This document shows, one piece after another, positions 13,101 to 23,752 of a stretch of DNA of 64,000 nt. How positions within the stretch are numbered: the stretch's first letter is position 1; every line of letters starts with the position of its first letter. The stretch is from positions 62,001 through 126,000 of the forward strand of contig JAIQDT010007686.1 of assembly GCA_021521415.1 (NCBI GenBank). Reading direction: 5' to 3'. The notes under the pieces are model-generated. The model searched no databases, had not been told where the DNA came from, and worked only from the letters and a program-made list of their open reading frames with translations. The stretch is from Bidens hawaiensis (lineage: Eukaryota > Streptophyta > Magnoliopsida > Asterales > Asteraceae). A program made the position numbers and the translations under genes.

Positions 13101-13403
13101 TGCCTCTGGTATCTTGAAACCAGGATACAGAACAATTGCTTCATTTTTAGTAAAGTGCACTGTGTACTCTTTGTCACAAATCTGAGACACGCTCAACAAA
13201 TTATGCTTCAACTCCTCAACAAAATTCACCTTCTCTAACTTCATTTTACCATTTGTCACAGTCCCAATACCAGTAATTCTACCACCACTCTCTCCAGCAA
13301 AACTTACCCTACCTCCTTGAACAGGTTTCCATTCGTGTAACAAATTCTTGTTACCAGTCATGTGCCGGGAACAGCCACTATCCACAACCCAACGATTGTT
13401 TTA
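10119..13403 (-). pseudogene. copia-2 protease-integrase-RT-RNase H
   Basis: One reading frame runs from 13403 to 10119, broken only by point stops at 11880 (TAA), 11508 (TGA) and 10392 (TAG). Protease motif WVVDSGCSRHMTG is at about 13390. The integrase zinc-binding region is ELWHRRMGHIH...CLSCKKGK, and the core has LHMDLFGP, SDNGTEF and TPQQNGVAERKNRT. RT has RLVVKGFNQQEGIDY, YVEQPPGF and YVDD (11055-11066). RNase H has ISTCEAEYMAAS and KHIDIRHHF. The TGA replaces the Trp of the conserved GTKWVFK motif. The RT wording resembles SIRE/Maximus-type copia elements, but I am not certain of the lineage. Confidence 0.9.
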
Positions 13404-16077
13404 CAGTCCTGTTCAACTGTTCCTGCACAGTTAACGAAAAGATTAAAATCTGGGGACCCAAGACCTACTGGTCTTGGGTCGATTAAATCTGTTAAACGGC
13501 ATCCCGTACTTTGACTGCCCAAAGGCAGTTTGAGAGTGATTTCTGTAAGTTCTGAAAGGATACTTTCTTGAGAATTGACTATGAGGCCATCCAAACCTTA
13601 GTGGATTAACTGAGTTATAATTGTTGGTTTGGTTGTTAACTGGGAAAAACTGAGATCGATTTCTTTGAAATCTTGGATTAGTCCAATATCTGAACTTTGG
13701 TGAGTAAGCATTCTTACCATTATAGTACTTACTATTCATTTTATTCTCAGTTTTCGGAGGCCTCATACCTCTGAATCTCTGATTAGAGGACAATCTGCAA
13801 TCAAGTGTCCTATTTGATTGCATCTGAAACAACTCCTGTGTTCAACCTTCGACTCAACAGTTGTTTCAGATGTTGAGGTTGCATTACTATTCGTTTGTCT
13901 AACATATGGTGGGACAAACGGGTTTAAGGGAGAGTTCTTTTCAGTTGGCTTATATTCCTCCCCACGTTTTAGTAACACTACCTCTTGTTTTATCTCACTA
14001 GATTAAGATGTCTTGTCCGAATTTGATGAGACAGAACTAGGAACAGAAATCTTAACATTCGAAACAGGCTTACATGTTTCACTTTTACTAACTTCAGGTT
14101 CTTTAATCGAAACTTTGACAGGAACTGTCTGACTAATTTCAACATCAACAGATTTCTGATTACTAGGATCATACGTATAGTTATGGTTATATGGTGGTGG
14201 AACTTCAGAAAATCCAATTCCCCCTTTGTTAACTGGGAACGTTGAACACTTACGATGTGATCAAGCATTGCTGAGGAATTTCTAAACTGTTCAATTTTTC
14301 TTTTTAATTCCACCACTTTTACCTGGTAATCAGCTATCTGTTTATCCCTTTCAGCAATTAGTTTGGTTTTTTCCTCTAACACTTCATAACTAAGATCAAT
14401 TACTTGTATTTTATCAGCTAGACTGGATTTAAGACTTCTGATATCCTTTTCACTAGCTTTTATTTTTACCGAGTAACTGTTTTCTCTAGTTTTAGTGTAA
14501 TGATGATCTTCTTTTAACGTTTTAAATTGAGCGTCCAAACTAACAAACTAATCAGTTACTGTTTTCAATTGTTCAGACAGATTTTCACATTTCATACAAT
14601 GAAGTTCAGAACTTCCCTCAGAGAGCTGATCGTTCACTTCTGCCATATAAGCTTGATTTTCTCTTGTCTCTTTCTCACTCCCTCCAGTTTCGATGTTTAC
14701 CAAGTTAGCCTGTTCGAACACTTCCTCAACTTGCAGATTCCAGTTGTATCCCTCATTCTGTCTAGATACCATAGCTCTATTCTCACTACCTCCCCCATTC
14801 TATTGTGCAGGCCTGTTCTGACTACGTTCGACTCTCTCATTTGTACATTCCTTGGCAAAGTGACCATTTTGTTGACAGTTGTAACATCTAACCTTTGATT
14901 TGTCAAAACCTGGTCTTTCGCCAACGAACTTTCTACCCGTTTTCTTCATGAATCTTTTAACCCGTCTTACTATCATAGCCATCTGCCACTGCAGATCCAT
15001 CTCTTCTAGATCATCAGCATCAATCTGATCATAGTCTTCATCCAAAGTTGCGGGATCGACTATTTTACCTTTGATGTAATTCTCATAAGATGCAATGAAA
15101 GATGCATAGAGAGCAAACTGATGTTCAGCTGATTTAACACTCATGGGCATCTATGAGTAGTTGTTGGTTGGAACATTTGATGAACAGTTACCAGTTGTGG
15201 CTTGAGGTTTTGAAGAATTATTTCCTGCAGCTACGAAACATACATCACCATCCATGTTGAGAGTCACATGACCATCCTGAGTTGAATTTGAGTGTGAGTC
15301 TCCCTTTGAGTAATAAGCAGAGGATTCTGACTTTGAACTTGAACTTGAAGTAACTTCCGCACCATACATTCCCGGATCCTGAACCTGATCAGTTGGTGTC
15401 TCTTTCCGAACCATGTTAAGTTCAAAAGTTCGTAATTTATTGACTGCTGTTTTCAAATCGATATTGGCAAACTCTTTATCTTCTCTCATCAAAACCGTGT
15501 ACATTTCCCATTTCGGTGGAAGAGCATCAAGAAGTTTCTCTACTATATCCTCTTCTTTGTATACAATGGAGTAATTGCTGAGTTCGGTCATCAGGTGATA
15601 ATATCTTGTGATGATATCATCAAGTAATTCATTTTTCAAATATTTGAACACCGAGAATTGGGTTTTTAGTAGCTTAATTTTGGATGCACGTATCCCCACA
15701 TTACCTTCATATCGATTTTCTAGCGCTTCACATAGCTCTCTAGCGGTTTTGTATTTCCTAAAGGTGTGAAGAATCTCTTGTGGAAGAGCCATGGTGATCG
15801 CCGCATGAGCTTTACTCTCTGCCTCATACATTTTCCTCTCCTCCTCATCCATCTTACTGTACTTCTTTATTTGATCACGACCCCCAAACAAGGCCGTTGG
15901 TGGAATGTATCCATCTTGTATGCACACCCACATCTTAGCATCTTGATATTTAACATATGGTTCAAACCGATCTTTCCAAGCAACGAAATCGGTACCATTA
16001 AGCACTTTCGGAGCCTTAGTTGCTGAACCGGCCTCAACTTCCATTTTCACCAGTTCCGTAATGTTTATCGAAGTCAT
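13404..16077 (-). pseudogene. copia-2 gag, two zinc knuckles, several stops and frameshifts
   Basis: The likely start is ATG at 16075-16077; the frame is open further back only to a GTG. The N-terminal part (FVAWKDRFEPYVKYQDAKMW) and UBN2-type core are clear. TAG stops at 15151, 14800 and 14548 lie in one frame. A frameshift near 14220 moves to a frame with TAA at 14003, and the frame shifts again near 13800 and back before 13403. Two CCHC knuckles are visible: [14 protein letters not shown] (about 14,850-14,890) and CFRCNQIGHLIADC (about 13,795-13,840). Between them is a lysine/glutamate-rich, probably helical stretch (14250-14540). The gag region is about 2.7 kb, long for a copia element. 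Confidence 0.85.
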
Positions 16078-16574
16078 CGCTGAAAGAAACACGACTTGAA
16101 AACACACAATTTTTTTTTATTTTTTTTTAATTTGAACAGTGATCAGTAGGCGAAGTTATTCTTAACTTCGCTTGATTCCTTAACTTCGCTGAAACTCTTA
16201 ACTTCGCTTGCTGATTAACTTCGCATAAGCTTAACTTCGCTTGATTCCTTAACTTCGCTGAAACCTTAACTTCGCCTGCTGATTAACTTCGCTTAATGAC
16301 AACTTCGCTTGGTTGATAACTTCGCTTAAACTTATAACTTCGCCTAAACCCTACGAACAGTGACGGCAACTTCGCCTGATGAACACAAGGTTTTTGCAGG
16401 TTTTAATTTGACGAATTGCGAGGTATGCGAAGGTGTAATGGGCTATATTTGATAGTGGGAGATGGGTAGGACACAAAAACTCGGTATTTCAACGTAAACT
16501 CGTCCCGCGAATAGTCGAACGAAACGATTTCTACACTCGTGTGATAATCCCGAACCACACAATCACGAGCAAAA
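16078..16574 (-). other. copia-2 5' leader with AACTTCGC array
   Basis: About twelve forward AACTTCGC words and one reverse copy lie between 16145 and 16385, spaced irregularly at 10-25 bases. The first pair forms a perfect 9-bp hairpin, GCGAAGTTA (16150-16158) and TAACTTCGC (16163-16171), with a 4-base loop. Bases flanking the word also recur (TGATTCCTTAACTTCGCTGAAA occurs twice in part), which suggests local duplication. No ORF was seen. Confidence 0.85.
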
Positions 16575-16586
16575 GCTCTGATACCA
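16575..16586 (-). other. Primer binding site of copia-2
   Basis: The minus strand reads TGGTATCAGAGC, the standard initiator-Met tRNA complement, two bases inside the LTR. Confidence 0.93.
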
Positions 16587-16588
16587 AT

Positions 16589-16990
16589 TGTAGGTTCCTA
16601 GCCGGTTCTACACGGAAGTATCTCGTTCTACGTAGGTGCGGAATCCCTACGTAAGACGATACCAGCGTTAGATGCGATATACGTTAAAACCAAGCACAAA
16701 TACACGTTACAATACTCAAAAGACACGTTGTATTGCAACACTTAACACGTGATGTTCAAATCTCAATTACACGTACTAGCCAAAAACTATACAAAACAAC
16801 CCGTAAGCCAAACATATATAGTTATCGACAACTTCGCCTAACAGACTAGGCGAAGTTGTCAATAACTTCGCTTGTCCACAAGTTCGCTTATATTAGGCGA
16901 ACTTGTGAGACAACCTTTACAAACCAAAACAAAACAAACTAACACAATTACAGACACTAGATACTGAACTACTGACATAATGCACCAACA
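16589..16990 (-). repeat. 5' LTR of copia-2
   Basis: This is a 402-bp LTR with ends TGTAGG...CCAACA on the plus strand. The boundary comes from the adjacent primer site and terminal CA; the second LTR is not in the window. It carries two strong hairpins at 16827-16907. Confidence 0.8.
16827..16907. other. Two adjacent perfect hairpins in the copia-2 LTR
   Basis: Hairpin 1 has a 14-bp perfect stem, 16827-16840 with 16847-16860, and a 6-base loop; it contains AACTTCGCCTA. Hairpin 2 has an 11-bp perfect stem, CACAAGTTCGC (16877-16887) with GCGAACTTGTG (16897-16907), extendable by a G-T and two A-T pairs. The arms use the same word with its inner bases rearranged. Confidence 0.9.
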
Positions 16991-18189
16991 ATAAACAAAC
17001 CGATTTTAAAGGTAATTTGAATCATTTCAAATTAATTATTTTATAGTCAACGTGAATATTAATTAATTATTTTTGTAATAACAATAAACTAATTAAAATG
17101 TTTTATTGTTAGTTTAAATATTATATGAATTATCTCATTAATACCATTTATTTTGTTTGACTTTCCTTATTGTTTTAAATAACTTCATTAACATAAATAT
17201 TGTAATTTAATTATCCCATTAAACATTTTATATTCTTTGACTTGCCTTAATTTATAAACAAACCGATTTTTAAGTATATTTGAATTATTTCAAATTAATT
17301 ATTTTATAGTCAACGTGAATATTAATTAATTATTTTTATAATAACAATAAATTAATTAAAATGTATATTGTTAGTTCAAATATTAAAGTTTAAACGTTAA
17401 TATTAAAGAATAATTAAATAAGAAAATATACAAATCATTATACGAATTAAGGTAAAACGTTTGAATATTAAATTTAGATACATTAAATTAATTACTTCTT
17501 GGTAATTAAGGTAATCCATATATTTTGAATAATAAATTTAAATTCGTTTGAATTAAGGTAATCCATATACTTTTTGTATATAACCATACTTCTTGGTACA
17601 AATTACAAATTACAAATTAATTACTTTATAGTCAAAGTGAATATTAATTAATTATTTTTATAATAACAATAAATTTTTTGGTATATAACCATACTTAGTG
17701 TTACAAACTACCAATTACAAGTTGATTACTTTATAATTAACGTTAATATTAATTAATTATTTTTATAATAACAATAATTTTTTTGATATATAATCATACT
17801 TCGTGGTACAAATTATAAGTTACAAATTTTTTGTTACAAATGTTATACCGTTACTTAAAATATTAATTTTAAAACGTTATTATTAAAGTAAATAAGTAAA
17901 TTTAGATAAGTTGTTTGAAAATAAGTAAATAAGTAAATAATTAGTCGAATTACGGTAAGTTGTTTGAAAATATTAAATTTAATTCGAAAAATAAGTATCC
18001 ATATATTTTTGGTATATGTTGACTAAAATAATTTAGAAACTTTTATTCTTATATTTATTTTTGATATAAGTTAATTTGAAAATTTTTATCATAAATTTAG
18101 AAAATAACAAATGTATCAAAAATTACTTAAAAATTTTAATATTAATATTAACGAAAGGTTTCACTTGTCAAGTCCCATTAACACATTTT
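16991..18189. repeat. AT-rich region with degenerate repeats of about 60-250 bp
   Basis: No gene was seen. A block containing TATAGTCAACGTGAATATTAATTAATT and TAATAACAATAAA (read here in parts) recurs near 17030, 17300, 17620 and 17730, with a further copy at about 19175-19250 beyond the TIR element. TATAAACAAACCGATTTT precedes three of them. Confidence 0.65.
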
Positions 18190-19154
18190 GGTGTTGTTTG
18201 TTTTGGAACACAAAAAATGTCTGTAGTCTGATTTCATCTGATTTCATGTCTGCAACTGAAAATGTGGTCTGAAGGTCTGCAATATGTAAATATAATATTG
18301 TTTGTTTTATAAACTGGATATCGTCTGCATAAGCTGAAAATTAGTTATCTATCATATATATAACAGTAGAACGAAATCTTTAAACGTGTGTAAACTGCTA
18401 AAATAATTGGTGGTGGTGTACGAACTATGGAAGTGAGTGGTGGTATACGAACTATGTAAGCGGGTGGTGGTGGACAGTGGGTGGTGGTGATGGACGGTTG
18501 TGGTGGGTGGGTGGTGGTGGAGGCGGGCGGTGGATGGTGGTGGTGGCAGAGGACGGTGGGTGGTGGTGGATGGTGGTGGTGGAAGAGGACGGTGGGTGGT
18601 GGTGGCAGCGGACTGTGGGTGGTGGTGGTGGTGGAGGCAAACGGTGGGTGGTGATGGATTGTGGTGGTGGCGGTGGACGGTGGGTGGTGGTGGCCGCGGA
18701 CGGTGGGCGGTGGCGGACGGTGGTGGTGGGTGGTGGTAGTGGACGGTGGTGGCGGTGGATGGTGGTGGTGGCGGACAGTGGTGGTTGGTGGTGGTGTCAG
18801 CGGGCAGTGGGTGGTGGCGGTGGCGGATGGTGGTGGTAGTGGACGGTGGTGGGTGGTTGACGGTGGTGGTGGCGGACGGTGGGTGGTGTTAGTGGTGGAC
18901 GATGGTGGTTGGTGGTTGTGGCGAAAGATGATGGGCGGTGGTGGTGTTGGACATTGGGTGTTGGTAGGATGTTAAGAAGTGTGAAGAAGTTTGAAGAAGT
19001 GTAAAGATGTTGGATATTAGCATATTTTTAAGACCATAAAAGTTGTTTTCAGATCTTTATTTATTCTTTAAACAAACTGTCTTCAGAAGCTTATGTCTGC
19101 GCGCCAGCAGACATGAGCCTCTTGCAGATCTTTGAAGCAAAAACAAACACAACC
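18190..19154. mobile_element. MITE-like TIR element (965 bp) carrying a G-rich minisatellite
   Basis: Left end GGTGTTGTTTGTTTT (18190) and the reverse complement of the right end, GGTTGTGTTTGTTTTT (19154), form imperfect terminal inverted repeats. TTT flanks both sides (18187-18189 and 19155-19157). The AT-rich repeat outside resumes after the right end, consistent with an insertion. The TIR style recalls PIF/Harbinger-type elements, though those usually duplicate TWA. No transposase is encoded. Superfamily is uncertain. Confidence 0.5.
18405..18960. repeat. G-rich (GGTGGT / GGACGGTGG) minisatellite
   Basis: About 550 bases of degenerate 6-21 base units such as GGTGGTGG and GGCGGACGGTGGGT lie here. 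The plus strand is strongly G-rich and nearly free of C. The Gly/Trp-rich ORFs at 18477-18839, 18500-18739 and 18661-18975, and the Pro/His-rich one opposite, are by-products of the repeat. Many runs of two to four G make quadruplex formation plausible. Confidence 0.9.
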
Positions 19155-21113
19155 TTTTTATACTTTGACTTTGCATAATTTATAAACAAACCGATTTTAA
19201 AGTTAATTTGAATGATTTGAAATTAATTACTTGATAGTCAACGTGAATATCTTAATTTGGTATTCGAAAATTTAAAATTAAACGAGGTTGAAGAGTGTTA
19301 ATTTGGTATTTGAAAATTTTCCTATTTTCAAATTAAACTTAATTTGAATGTTTTTTGACCATCAAGTAAATAAGTTAATTTTGTATATTTTTTGGTACAA
19401 GTTAATTTGAAAATAAATATCCATATTTTACATAATAGGAAACTATATGATTTGTATTTATATTACAATTTTACAATTACAATATATTATAATTTACGGA
19501 TTTATTTATCATTTCTATTTATATTATAGTTTACATAAATGAGTTATACACTATTATAGTTTACAAAACATTGTACTTTAATCATTATTGTAATACATGG
19601 GCCTCAAACAGGTTAACAATTACCCGTGTAATACATTTTGTAAAATATATGATCATTTTGTTAACTATATTTTACTTAAAGGTTAAAACAATAAATCCCT
19701 TAATATATATATATTCCTAAATGAGAATAATAAAAACTATTTATTCAAACCATTTTAAAATACGAATTTTTTACCACTTATATTAAATTTACAAAAATAG
19801 GTTATACAGTTGGACTTTGACTAAACTTTCAGAAACCGAATTTTAATAGGTTAACAACTTGAATATTTTTATTAATATGACTTGACTCTAATTTTAGTAA
19901 ATGTGTGCGTTATTATAATTTTAATAACTATTATTATTAATAATTTAATTTCAAATAATGCACTTACCGTTTAATTAATATTCATGATGTAATACCTTAT
20001 AATTCATCTAAAATAATCCGTTCTTAAAAATATAACATTTACAATTCATTTAAATTCAGAACAAATATGTATATTTTACGTTTTCTATAATTCCCGCTCA
20101 TGTATTACACGGGTCACTCTTTAATTCAAAAGTGGATTTTTTTAAGTTGAAAATTTACTATCTCTCTCTCTATATATATATATATTCCAGTCTTATATTT
20201 GTTAGAAATAATTCAAATTTGCAGCAACCAAGCAAGTCTAAGAGACTTACAATACACAATTGATCATTTATTTCAAATTTCATAGTTAGTCATCAACCAT
20301 TTCAAATTATATTATCTCTAAATGGGTAAAAAAATATAGCTACAAAGGAAACAGATTAAATTGGTACATATTGAAAGAAACATAAAGCTAAAGAGCACAA
20401 TCTATTTAAACAATATAAGATTATTATTATATGTATTCAATGATTATTTAACACAATTTATCTACAAAATAGTTTTAAAGAATTGAATGAGAAAACTTTT
20501 TATATTTCATGAATGATATATATTAGGAATAAACTATATGTCAACTACACTTTTTTATATTTCATTTTGAAGATCAATTAATTATTGTATTTTGAAAAAC
20601 TAAATTTAGAATTTTGATTGTCATAACAATTTGTTTTGTAACATAATTTTATAATATACTTATAAAAATAAATGTCTTAAATATTATTCATCTTTTAACA
20701 AATTTTAACATTGATGTGTAATAAATGTTTTAAATTGATTTGTAAATAAACATGGGTACTATTTTAGAGTAATAAACATTATGGTTATTGGTGTGTAATA
20801 AATGTCTTACGGAGAGTTCATCTTTTAAATCAACATTGAGATAGTAGTTTTGTTGAATCGACATTGTAAAATTTTTTTATTGATTTGGAGACTAATTTCC
20901 TTTTTTTTGCTTATTATTCTACTAATGGTATAAGTTATAAAATAATTTAACTTTTATTATCTTTGTTGTTCTTTGTATGTTTTTATATATCATTCAATAA
21001 GTTATAATATCTTATAATTCATGTAAAATTTTAATTTGTTTACAAGTACAACATTTATATTTAATTAAATTTATATGATGTTACATATATAGTATGATTT
21101 TAAATATGTGCCA
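19155..21113. other. AT-rich intergenic sequence, no gene seen
   Basis: This stretch is very AT-rich with poly-A/T and (TC)n(TA)n tracts (about 20160-20185). Degenerate Helitron-style words (CCCGTGTAATAC near 19615, TATTACACGGG near 20105) occur without clear termini. No ORF over 60 codons is supported. Confidence 0.6.
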
Positions 21114-21135
21114 CCGTGTATAACACGGGTACTAA
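21114..21135 (+). mobile_element. Helitron-like 3' terminus 1
   Basis: Perfect 6-bp hairpin CCGTGT-ATA-ACACGG (21114-21128) is followed after three bases by CTAA and then T. This matches the Helitron rule of a terminal hairpin shortly before CTRR, with insertion into AT. No 5' TC end was assigned and no Rep/helicase is present, so the element would be non-autonomous. Confidence 0.45.
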
Positions 21136-21510
21136 TCTAATGTATATTATGTAAAATGACAAGGTTTTGTTGTCCAACTCATAATATAGGTAGATATGTA
21201 TGTTTATTAAAACTTTTGTAATTGTTTATAACATATGAATCCATTTTGTTTATAACATATTAATTGTATTAGAGTTGTACTTTTAATTTCAAATAATGCA
21301 GTTATCATTTAATTAACATTTGAATAATTTTTAATTACACATAAGTATCAAGATTAATGTATATAATTAGAAAAAGAATTATATAATGAAATTGATTTTA
21401 AATAAAGTAATGATGTTAATAATTACTGTATGCTTTTTTCTTTCTATATATTTTTATTAATATTTTTGAATATATAAATTTTATTTAATAGAAATATTTG
21501 TCATTTGTAG

Positions 21511-21646
21511 TATGTTTGGATTGCTAAATGGCAATGATTTGAACATTCGCAGACTGATTCCATTGAAGTTGTTGTCATCTCTTGATGAAGAATTTTTGAA
21601 AGCAACATCTTTCTATAATATTTGCAAGATTTGCACAATAATCTTG
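21511..21646 (+). other. Exon-like fragment of unknown origin
   Basis: An ATG (21512) opens 45 codons that end exactly at a good splice donor (TTG|GTAACT at 21646). The block is preceded by a good acceptor (TTTGTAG at 21504-21510). The peptide contains LIPLKLLSSLDEEFLKATSF. I do not recognise the family. It lies between two Helitron-like 3' ends, so it could be a captured exon. Confidence 0.3.
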
Positions 21647-22645
21647 GTAACTTTTTGGTTATATTTTTTTAAAGTTTCTTATTGATCTCTTATACCCTAT
21701 TGTATTAAGATTAATAATAAGTTTATTACTTTTGCCGGCCGAAAAGTATCATCTTGTTCGAAACGTACTTGTAAGGCCTTGTTACCGGTGCCTCACTTTT
21801 GACGTTGGATTTACTCATAACACAGTTCTAAATATCAGAGTAAATTAAAACTTTACGCGGAATATAAGTCTTTCATAAAACATCACATATCAAATCATAA
21901 ACATTTCTTAAAACATTCCTCTTGTTCTTCAAAATCAAAACATAACTTATAAAACATAATAGGTATTCAGATGCCAGACTCTTATTCTTCTGCCATGTGT
22001 CCCTGCTCAAGCCAGCTGTCTCATTCTACTCGTCTGCGTGCATACTAAAAGTCAGCTACGCTAAGTGAGTTCTAGTTAATCATACAACATGCCATACATA
22101 TATACTTACATACTTTCATTCATACTTTCATATCTTTATTTCATTCTTACTTACCTTCATTTCTTACGTTATAAAGAGCATTACGCCCTACTTTCCTCGA
22201 GTATTATTAGGGCTCGGTCCCTCCTTCCTCGAGTATTATTAGGGCTCGGTCCATCTTTGTTACCATACAACCATACCTCATTTACATTCATTCATATATC
22301 GTACATATCATATTATCATTTAACATAACATTATAACTTGACAAAACGTGCAATATACGAAGATCGTTCACGTACTGACAAGCAAGCATTCATACTTTTC
22401 ACATATTCACATAAGATATACATTTAACACATAGGATAAACGTATTAACAAACACATCGAGTATGCACACAGCCCTGAAAACATAACAAGTAAGTGGGGC
22501 TAGAAACTCACCTGAATGCGGTTACGTTCACCGTTGATTGTAATCCCTTTCTTGAGCTGTGCACGACTAACTGTATAATATTTACATGTATCAATTAACT
22601 ATTACTACTCATATCGTATTTCTATCTTTATATAACCCACAACGA

Positions 22646-22735
22646 ACAGGGGTCCGGGGGCAGCGCCCCTGGCAGCGGGGTTCTAGGGGCGGCAGCCCCT
22701 AGCGGGGTCCAAGGGGCAGAGCTCCTGGCTGGGGT
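22646..22735. other. GC-rich triple-hairpin cluster in solo LTR
   Basis: Three consecutive GC-rich dyads lie here: GGGGGC-AGC-GCCCC, the perfect CTAGGGGC-GGCA-GCCCCTAG, and a weaker CCAAGGGGC...CTCCTGG. The same cluster occurs in LTRs at 43426-43512 and 60887-60970. It is a sharp GC island in AT-rich DNA. Confidence 0.85.
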
Positions 22736-22799
22736 TAAGTTGTCTTACTCATTCCTCGTAACGAATTAAGTCTGATTTGCTATCTGATTCGTTACCTTA

Positions 22800-23040
22800 A
22801 ATGTAAGCGAACATACGTGTTAGGCGAACTTAACTTAAGCGAACCTAAGTTAAGCGAACTTAACATTCAGCGAACTTGGTGTCTGGCGAACTTAGTGTCG
22901 AGCGAACTTGGTGTCTGGCGAACTAAGTGTCCAGCGAACTTGGAGTCCGGCAAACTTGGTTTCCGGCGAACTTAGTGTCCTGCGAACTTAGTGTCCGGCG
23001 AACTTACCTGCAGCGAACTTAGCTGCAGGCGAAGTTACCA
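22800..23040. repeat. GCGAACTT word array in solo LTR
   Basis: About fourteen GCGAACTT-like words, mostly in one orientation, are often followed by AGTGTCCG or GGTGTCTG in a rough 17-19 base period. A perfect 8-bp hairpin CCTGCAGC-GAACTTA-GCTGCAGG (23007-23029) places the word in its loop. Confidence 0.85.
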
Positions 23041-23752
23041 ACAGCAGCTACCGTTCGCTTTAAACTCCTTAATCATATCCGTTTCGTCGTCAAATCCTTG
23101 GATATGATACTGACCAAACCCGAGAGCATTCCCAAGACTTTTTCGAGCAAAACTCGGCCCGGAAAAGCATAAAGTTTGGACCTTTAGGCTTAAAAACGTT
23201 TAATACTAGGTCTATGGTTTATTTTAAACGAGTCGCACCTATTTACAGGTCCTTTAAGTTTGTTTCAGCATCAAGTTCACAACTTTACGTTTCATTTACA
23301 CCTGATCTATTCTCGTTCTAAATTTCAAGGTTAAACGTTAATAAAAACGTAGACTTTAAGATCAAAACATACCTTTTTTTCGGGTTTGTTGGCTTAGTTA
23401 TGAACGTTAGATCTTGTATTTATCTTGTGTATTGAAGAATCTATCAAGAATCACGTACGCTCGGCCTTGGATCTCACTCTCTCTCTCTCGGCCATGTATA
23501 TGTGTAGGTGTATGTGTGTGTTTTTGAGTGTGTAGGCAATATGGAAAGATGGAATGAGGATTAGGGTTTTAGGTTGGTTTAGGGTGTATTTATATCTTTT
23601 AAAGCCCATGGACCTAAGACCCATTACCCTTTAATCCACCATAATTAATCCAAGTCCATGATCTTTCTTCATTTAATATTTATTAACTATTAACACACGA
23701 TAATTAAACGCGACTGTCTTTATTTAATATTAGAATATTCAAGGATGTTACA

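Larger units (their letters stand above)
1..16990 (-). mobile_element. Ty1/copia retrotransposon copia-2 (older, decayed; left LTR outside window)
   Basis: This is a minus-strand copia element. Its 5' LTR is at 16589-16990, followed leftward by an initiator-Met primer site, a leader, gag (16077 down), protease-integrase-RT-RNase H (to 10119) and a long 3' untranslated part that continues on both sides of copia-1 (1-482 and 8715-10118). The same AACTTCGC word occurs in 1-130, 8738-8790, the leader and the LTR, and in no other element here; this is why I join the pieces. The matching left LTR is not in the window, so the left limit is open and the assignment of 1-482 is inference. Coding parts carry at least eight in-frame stops and several frameshifts. 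Confidence 0.65.
21770..23752 (-). mobile_element. Solo LTR of a Ty3/gypsy-type element (family of the 42393-61552 element)
   Basis: The plus strand starts TGTAAGGCC and ends GATGTTACA, flanked by GTACT (21765-21769) and GTATT (23753-23757), a 5-bp duplication with one mismatch. The first kilobase is clearly homologous to the LTRs at 42393 and 59964 (shared start, ACACAGTTCTAAATATCAGAG, a GC-rich hairpin cluster). There is no internal region, primer site or second LTR, so it is a solo LTR left by LTR-LTR recombination. The right half differs from the other two copies, indicating a subfamily. The small ORF at 22089-22328 is chance. Confidence 0.85.

Noticed and set aside
18477..18975. Gly/Trp-rich ORFs of 79-120 codons and a Pro/His-rich ORF opposite
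   Set aside because: All come from the GGTGGT minisatellite, in three overlapping frames; composition explains them fully.
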